DNA of 64,000 nt from Marinomonas algarum (GCF_020532605.1 NZ_JAJATW010000016.1:21071-85070), one strand, 5' to 3'; shown: positions 18,540 to 28,894, counted from the stretch's first letter. Numbers and translations: made by a program. Notes: generated by a model from the letters alone, not told the origin.

Positions 18540-20853
18540 AAAGACGGATTTTTACACACCATACAAAGGCCCTGCTGGTGGCTGGGGCGCTTTACAAAGC
18601 ACCACGTCTCACTGGTTAAAAAGTGACAATGCGGTACGGAACATCAATACGCTGTTGAAAACGAACCAGCCCCATGGGTTTGATTGCCCCGGTTGTGCCT
18701 GGGGAGAAAAGCATGATCCATCTAAAATTCGTTTTTGTGAAAACGGTGCAAAGGCGGTCAATTGGGAAGCGACGTCAAGAAAAGTGGACGCGGCTTTTAT
18801 GGCGGAACACAGCGTGTCATGGTTAAACACACAAAGTGATTACTTCTTAGAGTATCAAGGCCGTCTTACCGAACCGATGCGCTACAACCAAGCCACCGAT
18901 CACTATGAAGCCATTTCTTGGGAACAAGCATTTAACCACATTGCCGACACCCTAAAAAGCCAAGCAAACCCAGACAAGGTCGCTTTTTACACCTCTGGCC
19001 GCGCCAGTAATGAAGCCGCCTTTTTATACCAACTGTTTGCTCGCGCTTATGGGACAAACAACTTCCCAGACTGCTCTAACATGTGCCATGAAGCAAGTGG
19101 TTACGCCTTAATAAGCAGTATCGGTATCGGTAAAGGCACCGTTGAAATAGAAGACTTTGAGCGTACAGATGCCGTGTTTGTTTTTGGACAAAACCCAGGC
19201 ACGAATCATCCGAGAATGCTGGAAACACTCAAAGAGGTGGTACAACGTGGCGGGCAAATATTGACTTTCAACACGCTAAAAGAGCGCGGCTTGGAACGTT
19301 TTCAAAATCCACAAAACCCCATTGAAATGCTTACAAATGGCTCTAAACCAACCAATACTGGGTATTTCTGCCCTAAAATTGGCGGCGATATGGCTGTTGT
19401 GCGTGGTATGGTCAAGGTATTAATTGATCTTGAGGAAAAAGCTCAACAACAAGGCACTGCGATTTTTGATCATGCCTTTATTGAGCAACACACCCAAGGG
19501 TTAGAAACCTATCTTGAGCAGGTTAAAAACACCTCATGGGATGCCATCATTGAACAGTCTGGCCTAACAAAAGACGAAATCATCGATGCCGCCACCGTCT
19601 ATGCCAAAGCAGACAGTGCTATTGTGACTTGGGCCATGGGCATCACTCAACATCACCACTCTGTACCCACCATTCATGAAATGGTGAACCTATTGGCGTT
19701 GCGTGGCAATTTAGGTAAACCTGGCGCTGGCGCCTGCCCTGTTCGAGGCCACAGTAATGTCCAAGGTGACCGAACCATGGGCATCAATGAACACCCCTCG
19801 CAGGCCTTTCTTGACGCCTTGGGCAAACGCTTTGACTTTACACCGCCTCAAGAGCACGGTTTAGCCGTTGTCGACACCATACATGCGATGCGTGATGGTG
19901 ATATCGATGTCTTCATTGCCCTAGGTGGCAACTTCGCTGCAGCCACTCCGGATTCTCACGCCACAGCCGATGCTTTAAGAAATTGTAAACTGACCGTACA
20001 AATCAGTACGAAATTGAATCGCTCTCACCTCATAACAGGAAAGGACGCTCTGATTCTGCCGTGTCTTGGCCGCACAGACATAGATCATCAAGAAAAAGGT
20101 CAGCAAAAAGTCACGGTCGAAGACTCTTTTAGCATGATTCACGCCTCTGGCGGGGTATTAGAACCTCTTAGTAAAGAGCAAAAATCTGAACCTGCTATTA
20201 TCGCTGGCATGGCCGCGGCCACATTAGGCAACTTTCCTATCGACTGGCATGCCGCGGTGGCTGATTACAATATTATTCGTGATTACATTGCGGATGTGGT
20301 GCCAGGTTTTGAGAACTTTAACCAACGCATTTTGCAAGACGGTGGCTTCTACTTAGGCAACAGCGCAAGGGAGCGTAAATGGACAACCCCTGCGGGCAAA
20401 GCGATTTGCCACACGCACGTTTTACCTGAGTCGATTTTACCAAAACGCGCTAGAGGCTTGCTCACCAATAAAACGTTGATCATGCAGACTCTACGCTCAC
20501 ACGATCAATACAACACCACCATTTACGGCATGAATGATCGTTACCGTGGCATTAAAGGGGAACGTAAGGTGGTGTTTATCAACCCAGCCGACTTACAGCG
20601 TTTAGGCTTTACTGAAGGTCAAACCGTTACCTTACGCTCACTCTGGGATGACGAAGTAGAACGTAAAGTCAGCGGCTTTAAGCTGGTGCCATACAGCATT
20701 CCTGCCGGCAATATCGCGGCCTACTACCCAGAAACCAACCCTTTGGTGCCCTTGGACAGCCGTGGTGAGTTTAGCGATACTCCCACATCTAAAAGTATTG
20801 CGATCGAGATGGAAGCGTTTGAAGACAGTACGATTCATTTAAACGCCGTTTAA
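18532..20853 (+). CDS. YdeP-type FdhF-family molybdopterin oxidoreductase
   Basis: 773-residue molybdopterin-guanine dinucleotide enzyme related to formate dehydrogenase H and E. coli YdeP. The N-terminus has only CPGC (in FDCPGCAWG) rather than the four-Cys 4Fe-4S motif, a hallmark of the YdeP branch. Further family blocks are PDCSNMCHEASGYAL, FGQNPGTNHPRM, the MGITQHHHSVP loop, ACPVRGHSNVQGDRTMGI and the C-terminal cofactor domain with RSHDQYNTTIYG. No signal peptide was seen, so it is probably cytoplasmic. I chose ATG 18532; an upstream extension lies inside fdhD. The substrate of the family is not established, although acid resistance is reported for YdeP. Confidence 0.9.
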   Translation: MSKKTDFYTPYKGPAGGWGALQSTTSHWLKSDNAVRNINTLLKTNQPHGFDCPGCAWGEKHDPSKIRFCENGAKAVNWEATSRKVDAAFMAEHSVSWLNTQSDYFLEYQGRLTEPMRYNQATDHYEAISWEQAFNHIADTLKSQANPDKVAFYTSGRASNEAAFLYQLFARAYGTNNFPDCSNMCHEASGYALISSIGIGKGTVEIEDFERTDAVFVFGQNPGTNHPRMLETLKEVVQRGGQILTFNTLKERGLERFQNPQNPIEMLTNGSKPTNTGYFCPKIGGDMAVVRGMVKVLIDLEEKAQQQGTAIFDHAFIEQHTQGLETYLEQVKNTSWDAIIEQSGLTKDEIIDAATVYAKADSAIVTWAMGITQHHHSVPTIHEMVNLLALRGNLGKPGAGACPVRGHSNVQGDRTMGINEHPSQAFLDALGKRFDFTPPQEHGLAVVDTIHAMRDGDIDVFIALGGNFAAATPDSHATADALRNCKLTVQISTKLNRSHLITGKDALILPCLGRTDIDHQEKGQQKVTVEDSFSMIHASGGVLEPLSKEQKSEPAIIAGMAAATLGNFPIDWHAAVADYNIIRDYIADVVPGFENFNQRILQDGGFYLGNSARERKWTTPAGKAICHTHVLPESILPKRARGLLTNKTLIMQTLRSHDQYNTTIYGMNDRYRGIKGERKVVFINPADLQRLGFTEGQTVTLRSLWDDEVERKVSGFKLVPYSIPAGNIAAYYPETNPLVPLDSRGEFSDTPTSKSIAIEMEAFEDSTIHLNAV

Positions 20854-20872
20854 TGTAAAAGCTTAACCAACA

Positions 20873-20919
20873 AAAAATCGAGCAGCGATATGCAAACAAC
20901 ATAAGGCTGTTCGATTTTT
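20873..20919 (+). terminator. Likely terminator after the YdeP-like gene
   Basis: A 13-bp stem with one G-U pair (20873-20885 with 20907-20919) has a 21-nt loop and a 3' arm ending in five T. The long loop makes it a modest call. Confidence 0.5.
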
Positions 20920-20965
20920 GTGCTTAATTCACACTCTTCATTGCACTTAAAAGCGCTTGATGCTT

Positions 20966-23900
20966 TTAAAGCGCTTTCCTCACTTGTTCTGTTATAAAAG
21001 CAAGGTCGTTGTCGATCTGTGTTTGCAAATCATAATCAAACAACTCAACCGACACTTCTGCCACACCCTGTTTTTTCTCATTGTCAGTTTGCGCTGTTTT
21101 TAATTTGCTTCCCCATTGCGCCAACTGCTCCGATACGCCCACTAGACCAGCCGTTAAAGAAGCCCCTTTTAAACTGTGCAAATGTTCTTTGACATTAGAA
21201 AAGTCTTCGGCTGTGATACTTTGATTCAGTGCTTCCACCAAACTGCGAGATTCTTCTGTAAAAGCTTCTATCACCGCATCGAACAATTCGACACTGTTAC
21301 CAAGACGCTCTAGCATCGAGTCAGGGGCTTCACATCTTAGCGTGTTAAACGCATCTTCAGTTCGGTTTTGGCTCCCGGTAGACTGGGGTTCCTTATGATC
21401 AAGGGCCTCTTTTAGAGGTCGCTCTTTGGAGAAACGTAACGCATTCAAAATACACTGATTCATTTGCTCAATATCAAGCGGCTTACCAATATGATCATTC
21501 ATTCCCGCGTCTAGACACATGGCGCGGTCAGCCGGTGACACATTCGCTGTCATGGCAAGAATCGGTAAGACATCAAATTGTTTGGCTTGACGAATCTGTC
21601 TTGTTGCCTCTAGACCGTCCATACCCGGCATTTGCACGTCCATCAACACCACATCGAACGCCTTTTCGCCCTGTGCAAACACGGTTGAAACCCCTTCAAG
21701 GCCGCTTTTGGCTAGTGTGACTTGCGCACCCTCAGCGATAAGCAGCTCAGACGCAATTTGTTGGTTAAATTCGTTGTCTTCTACCAACAAAATAGACACA
21801 TCACGCAAGCGACCGACGTCTTTCTCTGGACGCTCTAATACGCCATGGGATGATGCGGTTCGTGCTGATACCGTAGACAGTGATTGATAGACGGATTCCG
21901 ACAGGCGACTCAATGTAATTGGCTTAAACAGATGATCCGAAATGCCATGCCAAGACGTTGGATTCGACTGAAGAGACGCACTGTTACGTCGATTAGACAG
22001 AACGACAAGATTCGCTTTGTCATGAGAATGGAATGTACCACGGAGCTGGTCAATGCTTTGCTGTCCATCAAAGTCAATCAATTTATCATCCAACAAAACC
22101 ACATCGTACCACTGTTCATTTTTTGCCGCTTGGCGAAGCAGAACAATGGCTTGCGCGATGCTTTCTGATCGATCACATTTCCAACCTAAGCGCTTCGCCA
22201 TTCGAACTAACATCGCTTGCGTCGCTAAATGACTGTCAACCACCAGCACCTTAATGGATTTTCTTAGGCCCAATGTCGATTCTTCTTCGGATTGGAACGC
22301 CGCCACGGGTAAATCAATATGAAAGTAAAAATGACTGCCAACACCAAGGGTGCTTTCAACTTCTAATGTCCCCCCCATCAAGGCAACAAAGCGTCGACAG
22401 ATCACTAGCCCCAATCCAGACCCACCAAACCGACGCGTGGTTGAGGATTCCGCCTGGGAAAAGACATCAAAAATTGACTCCAGCTGTTCGGCAGCAATGC
22501 CTATCCCCGTGTCCTTAACCGACACCCGCAGACTGGCGACGTTATTCTGTAAATGCGTTTGTTTGATCTGTAAGACGACATTGCCCTTTGAGGTAAACTT
22601 GATCGCGTTACTCAACAAATTCATCAGCACCTGAAGCAACCTTAATCTGTCACCCAATAAACATGCCGGTAACGCTTGGTCGATATCAAAAATAAGCTCA
22701 ACGTCTTTTTCCGTGAGGCCTGCAGACAACACGGTGGACAACTCTGATAACAAAGAAGATACATCAAAGGGCGCATTTTCTAACTCTAACTTTCCTGCAT
22801 CCACTTTGGAAAAGTCTAAAACGTCGTTTATCAAACCCAGTAGTGACTGAGCAGAGATGTGTGCTTTTGAAATATAGTCGCTTTGCTGAGGCGTTAAAGG
22901 AGTTCGGTTCACTAGATGAAGCATGCCCAAAATCGCGTTCATTGGCGTACGAATCTCATGGCTCATGTTGGCTAAGAAGCTCGACTTAGCCGCACTGGCG
23001 GCATCCGCTTCCTCTTTTGCTTTGCGCAACCAGCTTTCTAGCTCACGCTCTTGAGTAATGTCACGGTTGATCCCCATGACCTTAGTGAGCTTACCCTCTA
23101 TGCTCTTGCGTAAAAACGCACTTGCCAAAATAAACCGAACGCCACCGTCTGGCAAAACAAGACGGAATACAATATCAAAGCAGGCTTCACCCGCTAGGGC
23201 GTTTTTCAATGCGGCGGCGGCAATCTCTTTATCTTCTGGATGCACTCGATCAATCCAGTCATCGTATACCAGCCCCGTTTCCCTCTTTTCTTTGGGATAC
23301 TGGTAAAGATCGAACATTAAATCGTTCCATTCCAGACAACGGGTTTCTATGTCATAGCTCCAGATGCCCAGACGCGCCACATCAGCGGCCATGAGCAGCT
23401 GATCGCGCGCATAAGTCAGTGCATGTTGGTTGTTTTTCTGTTCACTAATGTCCATGGCAATGCCTAAAAAACCGATCACGTCTTGATCTGCATTTTTCAT
23501 TGGCGTAATAACCAAGGAAACAGGACGTGAGTGGCCGTGTTTATCAACATAGCGCCACTCTTGGCAATCGTAATCATGGCGTAATGCGTTGAATGCCAAC
23601 ACATTAATAGAAGAGGAAATCACCTTGCCCGTTTCTTCGTAGATACGTTTTCGGTGCTGTTCTATTTCAGCCTCACAATGAAAAGACGCTGGACTCACTT
23701 TACCAATCACGTCTTTCGCAGAGTATTGCAGCATTTTTTCTGCACCACGATTAAACAGCTTGATATTACCCTTAGTGTCCGTCGCAATAATGGATACTTC
23801 TGATGAGGCATAAAGCACTTCGTTTAACAGTAAATTTAATTCTTCTAACTCAACGGTTCGTTCTTTAACTTGGTTTTCCAAATTAGTATTCAACTGCTGG

Positions 23901-25294
23901 ATTTGCGCTTCTGTTTTTTTCTGTTGCGAAATATCGCGCACACTTTGCGAAATACCGGTCACTTTATTGTTGGCACCAAAAATTGGCGAAAACATCACAG
24001 AAACAGGAACTTGAGTACCAAACTTTGTTGTACGGCGAGTTTCTAAAGACAACGCCTGCTTGCTTTGTTTTACTTGTGCAATGGAGGACTCGTTTTCTGT
24101 CTTCAAACTGTCTGGCACCAGCAGGTCCAGTACCGTTTTGCCAATTACTTCTTGTTCCGTATAGCCAAAGATTGTTTCAGCCCCCTTGTTCCAACTGGTA
24201 ATTTCCCCCTTCAGGTTTTTACTGAAAATACCGTCTGCTGAACCTTCCACAATGGCGGCAATTTTAGATTGATAAGCAACAACTTCACGCTTTCTTGCCA
24301 TGCCAATGTGCACAGCGACGACCAGTAACGTCGCCATCATACTGAGAATCAACCCTTGAACAAGAAAGAGAATGGGGTCTGGAAGGTGCAGTTCTGTAAT
24401 AAAAGTGGGAGAAACGCTGAATGTACTCTGCCATTGACGGCCGAAAATCCAAGTCGATTGCTTATAATCGTACTGAGATTCAATGAAAGTGCCACTGTCA
24501 TAAAATAAAACCTGCTCGTTTCGATTGGTAATATCCAGCAGAGAAAAACGCACTTTTTCTGGGTCAATGGCTAATCCCTTTAACACATCTTCCATTAGTA
24601 AAGGGGCAAAACTCCAGCCGAACCCCGTCTTAATACGTTCTGCTTGGGAGGTGGGTGTGCTTCCGCCTGAATAAATGGGCATCAGTATTAGAAAAGACTG
24701 TTGTGGTTTGCCCGATGCTTGAACCAACGTGATAGGACCCGTTAACCGCACTTCTCCGCTGTACAAGGAGGCCGTTGCCGCTTCGCGACGGTTTTTCTCC
24801 GTGGCGATATCAAATCCAATCGCTTCTTGGTTCGTTAATTCTGGCTCTATATATTGAATAATATAGCGCTCGCTAAAATCGGAAAAGAGCGTTTTGACTT
24901 CAAAATTAGTCCGCCCTTCTTGTCGGGCTACGGCCGTAAAGCGCGTCTCTTGATCGAACGGCACACGACGAATAAAACCAAAACCCCGGGCGCCAGGAAA
25001 CTCTTCATCAATGTCTCGCGTTAGACTGTACCGTCTAAAAGCGTCACGACTCACCTCGGCTTGCCCTGCGGTGATAACAGCACCTCGCGCACCTCGCAGG
25101 CCATATTGGTATAAACGAATTCGCGACACCACATCATCCATAATGCGATCGGATGCGGCCTTCACCGATTGTTCAATTCTTAAGGCATTGTCAGATTGAA
25201 CTCGATAAGACACATATAACGATAAGGCTATCCCAACGATTAGGGTACATATCACCCAAGGCGTTACGATATATTGAGTGTGTTTCCCGTCCAA
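20966..25294 (-). CDS. CHASE-PAS hybrid sensor histidine kinase (HisKA, two REC, Hpt)
   Basis: 1442-residue inner-membrane phosphorelay protein. Order: transmembrane helix (about 12-30), periplasmic CHASE domain (RLYQYGLRGARGAV, GARGFGFIRRV), second helix (about 308-332), PAS (340-460), coiled coil, PAS (about 490-620), PAS (about 625-755), HisKA with MSHEIRTPMN (His near 779), HATPase with NLLSNAIKFTS (near 893), a receiver with a degenerate acidic pocket (VVDSH, near 1012), a canonical receiver with VEDNEFNQQ and LMDVQMPG (Asp near 1214), and an Hpt domain with HSLKG (His near 1371). No cognate response regulator lies beside it, so the output is unknown. The ligand of CHASE cannot be read from sequence. 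Confidence 0.93.
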   Translation of the reverse strand: MDGKHTQYIVTPWVICTLIVGIALSLYVSYRVQSDNALRIEQSVKAASDRIMDDVVSRIRLYQYGLRGARGAVITAGQAEVSRDAFRRYSLTRDIDEEFPGARGFGFIRRVPFDQETRFTAVARQEGRTNFEVKTLFSDFSERYIIQYIEPELTNQEAIGFDIATEKNRREAATASLYSGEVRLTGPITLVQASGKPQQSFLILMPIYSGGSTPTSQAERIKTGFGWSFAPLLMEDVLKGLAIDPEKVRFSLLDITNRNEQVLFYDSGTFIESQYDYKQSTWIFGRQWQSTFSVSPTFITELHLPDPILFLVQGLILSMMATLLVVAVHIGMARKREVVAYQSKIAAIVEGSADGIFSKNLKGEITSWNKGAETIFGYTEQEVIGKTVLDLLVPDSLKTENESSIAQVKQSKQALSLETRRTTKFGTQVPVSVMFSPIFGANNKVTGISQSVRDISQQKKTEAQIQQLNTNLENQVKERTVELEELNLLLNEVLYASSEVSIIATDTKGNIKLFNRGAEKMLQYSAKDVIGKVSPASFHCEAEIEQHRKRIYEETGKVISSSINVLAFNALRHDYDCQEWRYVDKHGHSRPVSLVITPMKNADQDVIGFLGIAMDISEQKNNQHALTYARDQLLMAADVARLGIWSYDIETRCLEWNDLMFDLYQYPKEKRETGLVYDDWIDRVHPEDKEIAAAALKNALAGEACFDIVFRLVLPDGGVRFILASAFLRKSIEGKLTKVMGINRDITQERELESWLRKAKEEADAASAAKSSFLANMSHEIRTPMNAILGMLHLVNRTPLTPQQSDYISKAHISAQSLLGLINDVLDFSKVDAGKLELENAPFDVSSLLSELSTVLSAGLTEKDVELIFDIDQALPACLLGDRLRLLQVLMNLLSNAIKFTSKGNVVLQIKQTHLQNNVASLRVSVKDTGIGIAAEQLESIFDVFSQAESSTTRRFGGSGLGLVICRRFVALMGGTLEVESTLGVGSHFYFHIDLPVAAFQSEEESTLGLRKSIKVLVVDSHLATQAMLVRMAKRLGWKCDRSESIAQAIVLLRQAAKNEQWYDVVLLDDKLIDFDGQQSIDQLRGTFHSHDKANLVVLSNRRNSASLQSNPTSWHGISDHLFKPITLSRLSESVYQSLSTVSARTASSHGVLERPEKDVGRLRDVSILLVEDNEFNQQIASELLIAEGAQVTLAKSGLEGVSTVFAQGEKAFDVVLMDVQMPGMDGLEATRQIRQAKQFDVLPILAMTANVSPADRAMCLDAGMNDHIGKPLDIEQMNQCILNALRFSKERPLKEALDHKEPQSTGSQNRTEDAFNTLRCEAPDSMLERLGNSVELFDAVIEAFTEESRSLVEALNQSITAEDFSNVKEHLHSLKGASLTAGLVGVSEQLAQWGSKLKTAQTDNEKKQGVAEVSVELFDYDLQTQIDNDLAFITEQVRKAL

Positions 25295-25508
25295 TCTTGC
25301 CTCCTGGCACTAAAATAGTGCTCTAGAATACACGGATTCTATTTACTTGAATGTAAAAAAGTGTGCTGTGAACAAATAAAGTACGAGACTTTTTTATCTC
25401 TCAACAGTTTCTGTTAAACCACATCAAAATTATTGCCATGAGACGAGCAAAGTCTGTCTTTATGGTTTATAACTAGGGCATCATGTTACAAAAATAGGAT
25501 GTATTTTT

Positions 25509-26498
25509 ATGAGAGTTGCCGTATTTTCTTGCAAACCTTACGACAAAAGAACACTGTCAGACTGCGCACACGGGACCTCTCTTAGCCTGTCGTTTTTTGA
25601 AAGTCGCCTCAGTATGGAGACGGTCAAACTAGTACAAGATTTTGATGCCGTCTCTTGCTTTGTGAACGATGACATCAATGCCGATGTGATCGCTTCCCTG
25701 AAGCAACAGGGCGTGCATGTCATCGCCTTACGTTGCACCGGGTTTAACAACGTCGATTTACAAGCCGCAAAGGATCAAGACGTTCAGGTGTTTCATGTGC
25801 CTGACTACAGTCCAACATCAGTGGCAGAGCACGCCGTGGCGTTGATCATGACGTTAAATCGCAAAACCCATCGAGCCTACCACAGAGTCAAAGAAGGCAA
25901 CTTTGCGTTAGAAGGTTTAATGGGCTTTAATTTAGAAGGAAAAACGGTTGGCTGTGTTGGTACAGGACGCATTGGTGCCGCATTTTGTCGCATCATGAAA
26001 GGCTTTGGTTGCCATGTTTATTGTTACGACCTCTACCCGTCGGAAGCCTTAATAGAGCTAGGCTGTGAGTACGTTTCCCTGGAAGACCTGTATGAGAAAA
26101 GCGACATTATCAGCCTGCATTGTCCATTGAACCAATCTACCCATCACCTTATTAACCAACAGACTCTCGCCAAAATGAAAGACGGCGTGATGATCATCAA
26201 CACCAGTCGTGGTGCGTTGGTTCACGCGCAAGAAGCTATAGATGCCTTGTACACAGGTAAAATTGGCTTTCTAGGGCTGGATGTCTATGAACAAGAAAAC
26301 GAAATATTCTTTGAAGACATGTCGTCTCATATCATCCAAGACAGCGTGTTTCAATTGATGCTGACCTTCCCCAACGTGGTTGTCACGGGTCACCAAGGCT
26401 ATTTTACCCACGAAGCACTGAGCCACATCGCGGCAACCACCGTAGATAACTTACTGCATTATCGTACTAAAGAAAGCCAATCGAGACGATTGGCTTGA
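25509..26498 (+). CDS. ldhA: D-lactate dehydrogenase (NAD-dependent)
   Basis: 329 residues, the same length as E. coli LdhA and similar throughout. It reduces pyruvate to D-lactate in the cytoplasm during fermentation. The Rossmann motif GTGRIG is at residues 151-156. Catalytic residues are R234 (NTSRGALV), the Glu of DVYEQE near 261-263, and H295 (GHQGYFT). The FFEDMSSHIIQD segment is typical of the D-lactate branch. Start ATG 25509 follows AGGATG. A hairpin covers the stop codon. Confidence 0.92.
   Translation: MRVAVFSCKPYDKRTLSDCAHGTSLSLSFFESRLSMETVKLVQDFDAVSCFVNDDINADVIASLKQQGVHVIALRCTGFNNVDLQAAKDQDVQVFHVPDYSPTSVAEHAVALIMTLNRKTHRAYHRVKEGNFALEGLMGFNLEGKTVGCVGTGRIGAAFCRIMKGFGCHVYCYDLYPSEALIELGCEYVSLEDLYEKSDIISLHCPLNQSTHHLINQQTLAKMKDGVMIINTSRGALVHAQEAIDALYTGKIGFLGLDVYEQENEIFFEDMSSHIIQDSVFQLMLTFPNVVVTGHQGYFTHEALSHIAATTVDNLLHYRTKESQSRRLA
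26474..26496 (+). terminator. Hairpin at the ldhA stop codon
   Basis: A perfect 10-bp stem AAGCCAATCG/CGATTGGCTT with an AGA loop overlaps the last codons of ldhA. It is strong, but no T tract follows, so it may be an RNA 3'-end stabiliser rather than a true terminator. Confidence 0.4.
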
Positions 26499-26605
26499 TG
26501 TAAATTAGGAGTACCTCTGCTATGACGACATCTGGTCACACTCCACAATTTGTCATGTAACTACGGTATGATAGCCCCATCTTTATTAGCCATTTGGAGC
26601 CGATC

Positions 26606-27517
26606 ATGAATTTTGATAGCGTTAATCTCGACTCTACAACAGATATTTTCACTCTCGATAAACCCTCACAAGACACCTTAATCCATATCGTTCGTACTGC
26701 GGGTCAAACCATTGTCATGCCACAGTTTCGCCAGTTGAGTGCTTGTGATGTGGAAACGAAAAGCAGCTTAACCGATTTAGTCACTGTGGCCGATAAAGCC
26801 AGCGAGGCTTATATTACCCAAGCTATCTTAGCGGCGTTTCCGGACTGGGACGTGGTGGGGGAAGAAGCCGTTGCGGATGACCCAAGTACCACCGACAGCA
26901 TAGCCACCGCCGATACCTGTGTGATTATTGATCCCATCGACGGCACTTGGAATTATGCCCACGGTTTGTCTGAATTCGGCATTATTCTGGCTGTTGTCAA
27001 AAAAGGCGTTACCTGTTTTGGGCTATTATATGATCCGGTCAACGACGATTGGGTTTATGCCAACAAGGGCGAAGGGAGTTTTTTCCAACGCACAGCCATG
27101 GACGAAAAAGGTAAAATGCAAGCACCTCGCCATGCTCCATTACCGCTAAAAATGCCAGACAACGCTGAATGCGATCTGACCAAGCTGATGGCAATTATGT
27201 CGGTAAGCTCTTACAAAGGACAAAGAAAACAAGATTTTGCATTAAAAGCCACCTCGTTTGTACGAGTTAACAATTTGCCGTCTTGCCCTGCTTATCGTCA
27301 AATTGCTCAAGGCCATTTTCACTTCAGCCTAACCTACAAAATGCTCCCTTGGGATCATGCGGCTGGCGTCTTGGTTCACACTGAAGCTGGCGGCATCTGT
27401 CGTTTATTGGATGGCAGTGAATACGCGCCATACAAGCTAGATGGCGAAATGCTCGCCGCGCAATCTGAAGCGCAATGGCAAGCATTATCGAATCACTTTA
27501 ACCAAGCATGTATCTAA
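26606..27517 (+). CDS. Inositol monophosphatase family protein
   Basis: 303-residue Mg2+-dependent phosphomonoesterase of the IMPase/FBPase/CysQ superfamily. Metal-binding motifs in order: the early Asp/Glu pair around VTVADKASE, VVGEEA, IDPIDGTWNYAHG (the D-P-I-D-G-T signature) and the C-terminal LPWDHAAGVLVHTEAGG. I chose ATG 26606, with GGAG 6 nt upstream, over the in-frame TTG at 26594. The substrate is unclear: inositol phosphate, PAP or a sugar phosphate are all possible for this family. Confidence 0.88.
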   Translation: MNFDSVNLDSTTDIFTLDKPSQDTLIHIVRTAGQTIVMPQFRQLSACDVETKSSLTDLVTVADKASEAYITQAILAAFPDWDVVGEEAVADDPSTTDSIATADTCVIIDPIDGTWNYAHGLSEFGIILAVVKKGVTCFGLLYDPVNDDWVYANKGEGSFFQRTAMDEKGKMQAPRHAPLPLKMPDNAECDLTKLMAIMSVSSYKGQRKQDFALKATSFVRVNNLPSCPAYRQIAQGHFHFSLTYKMLPWDHAAGVLVHTEAGGICRLLDGSEYAPYKLDGEMLAAQSEAQWQALSNHFNQACI

Positions 27518-27575
27518 ATGTTGGTTTAAAACATCGTCGTTTGTAACAAGTAACTATAGGAATGTACCACGGACA

Positions 27576-28226
27576 TTACAGATCATCGCCATTGTAATTT
27601 GTCACTAAACAATCTTTGCCTTTGTTTTTTAGCATTTGACAGAAATCATTACCGTAAGATTTACTGACAAAAGGACCCACTTTAAGTTGATACATGGTTC
27701 GACCGTTCACCTGCTTCTGATTCACTCGTGGCTGCAAGCCATCAAAAGAAGTTGGATAGTCCGATTGCACAATACGCCAGCCACGAGCCGCTTCATCTCG
27801 ATTAATATAAGAAGCTAACTGAACACCGTATTGCCGCGCTGGCGTGGAGGGTTGCGATGCCTCTTGACCATACTCGGGCGATGGCGTCGCAATCACTGGA
27901 GGCGCTTCATAGACAGGAGGCGTGGTAGCCACAGGGGCTTCAGGCGCCGCCATCACGGCAGGTGCCACTGCCAAAGGGGTAACACTGTCGTCTGCAACAT
28001 CACGTGGCGCACTCAAAGGCTGATTTTGTTTCAGAGCAGCCACTTCCGCTTCTAACTCATCAATACGCTCAAGCTGGGACTGAACCGTTTCCCACTGCTG
28101 ATCATGGGCGCGTACCTTATCTTGTAAATCCCCGTAGGTCATAAAGGTGTTTTTTTCGTCCGTCAATGAACAAGCTCCCAAAGACAACCCCGCCATCATC
28201 ACAACTAGGCTTTTTGACACTTTCAT
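27576..28226 (-). CDS. SPOR-domain lipoprotein
   Basis: 216-residue predicted lipoprotein: signal sequence with lipobox LGAC (Cys near residue 19), a short coiled coil (ERIDELEAEVAALK), a long Ala/Pro/Val-rich linker, and a C-terminal SPOR domain (YGVQLASYINRDEAARGW to the end) that would bind denuded glycan strands at the septum. The codon-level start is ATG 28226, preceded by GGGGAA 8 nt away, not the upstream in-frame codon at 28244. It is probably an envelope or division-associated protein; the exact role is unknown. Confidence 0.82.
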   Translation of the reverse strand: MKVSKSLVVMMAGLSLGACSLTDEKNTFMTYGDLQDKVRAHDQQWETVQSQLERIDELEAEVAALKQNQPLSAPRDVADDSVTPLAVAPAVMAAPEAPVATTPPVYEAPPVIATPSPEYGQEASQPSTPARQYGVQLASYINRDEAARGWRIVQSDYPTSFDGLQPRVNQKQVNGRTMYQLKVGPFVSKSYGNDFCQMLKNKGKDCLVTNYNGDDL

Positions 28227-28288
28227 TTTGTATTCCCCAAGCATTTCATCAAATTGTATTCATTTCATTTACCGCACCTTAAATAAGA

Positions 28289-28741
28289 TCAGGATGCCAA
28301 CAACCAATGTTGCCCCCATAAAACTAAGGCATAACGCGCCGCTTTACCAATAAAAATCAACGGCAAAACTTGCCACATTGGGCTTCGCAGCACGCCAGAC
28401 ACCAGAGCAATACCATCTCCTACCACCGGAAGCCAAGTAAATAGCAGGCTCCACACGCCGTAGCGATTAAAATACACCGCTATTTTCTCTCGCATGACGG
28501 GGGTGACAGGAAACCACTTCTTGTCCTGATAATGCAGCAAATACCCGCCTAACAACCAATTTGTCATACCACCAAGGGTATTGCCAACGCTCGCCAGACC
28601 CCATAGCCAAATAAGTGAAGCGGCCTCGTTGTGGGCGTAATACAACAACAGCCCTTCAGAGCCGAAAGGCAAAATGGTCGCTGACAGAAAGGACACAACA
28701 AAAACAAAAAAATAATCCATACAACTAACCAGCAAAACCAT
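28289..28741 (-). CDS. YqaA-family (SNARE-associated/DedA-like) membrane protein
   Basis: 150-residue polytopic protein with four hydrophobic segments, similar to E. coli YqaA: SFLSATILPFGSEGLL, GNTLGGMTNWLLG, YGVWSLLFTWLPVVGDGIALVSGVLR (motif split here by description: W-L-P-V-V-G-D) and the GKAARYALV end. The family is a short relative of DedA proteins; its function is not established. The start could also be ATG 28720, giving 143 residues, nearer E. coli YqaA (142); neither has a strong Shine-Dalgarno. It lies 62 nt upstream of the SPOR lipoprotein on the same strand. Confidence 0.82.
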   Translation of the reverse strand: MVLLVSCMDYFFVFVVSFLSATILPFGSEGLLLYYAHNEAASLIWLWGLASVGNTLGGMTNWLLGGYLLHYQDKKWFPVTPVMREKIAVYFNRYGVWSLLFTWLPVVGDGIALVSGVLRSPMWQVLPLIFIGKAARYALVLWGQHWLLAS

Positions 28742-28894
28742 GACCTAACGCAAAGATGTTGACTAGGCAGACTGGCAAAAAACACCTATCCTAAAAAATT
28801 GTCCAAAAAATCGTAAAATATCGCCCCTCCTCATTTTAACCAATTTGTCGAGACAAGATGTCAGTACCGCCAAATACCATTATACGGAGCAGGT

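Noticed and set aside
20947..20969. TTAAAAGC/GCTTTTAA hairpin at the end of the hybrid kinase gene
   Set aside because: Contains the stop codon and lacks a T tract; too weak to be called a terminator.
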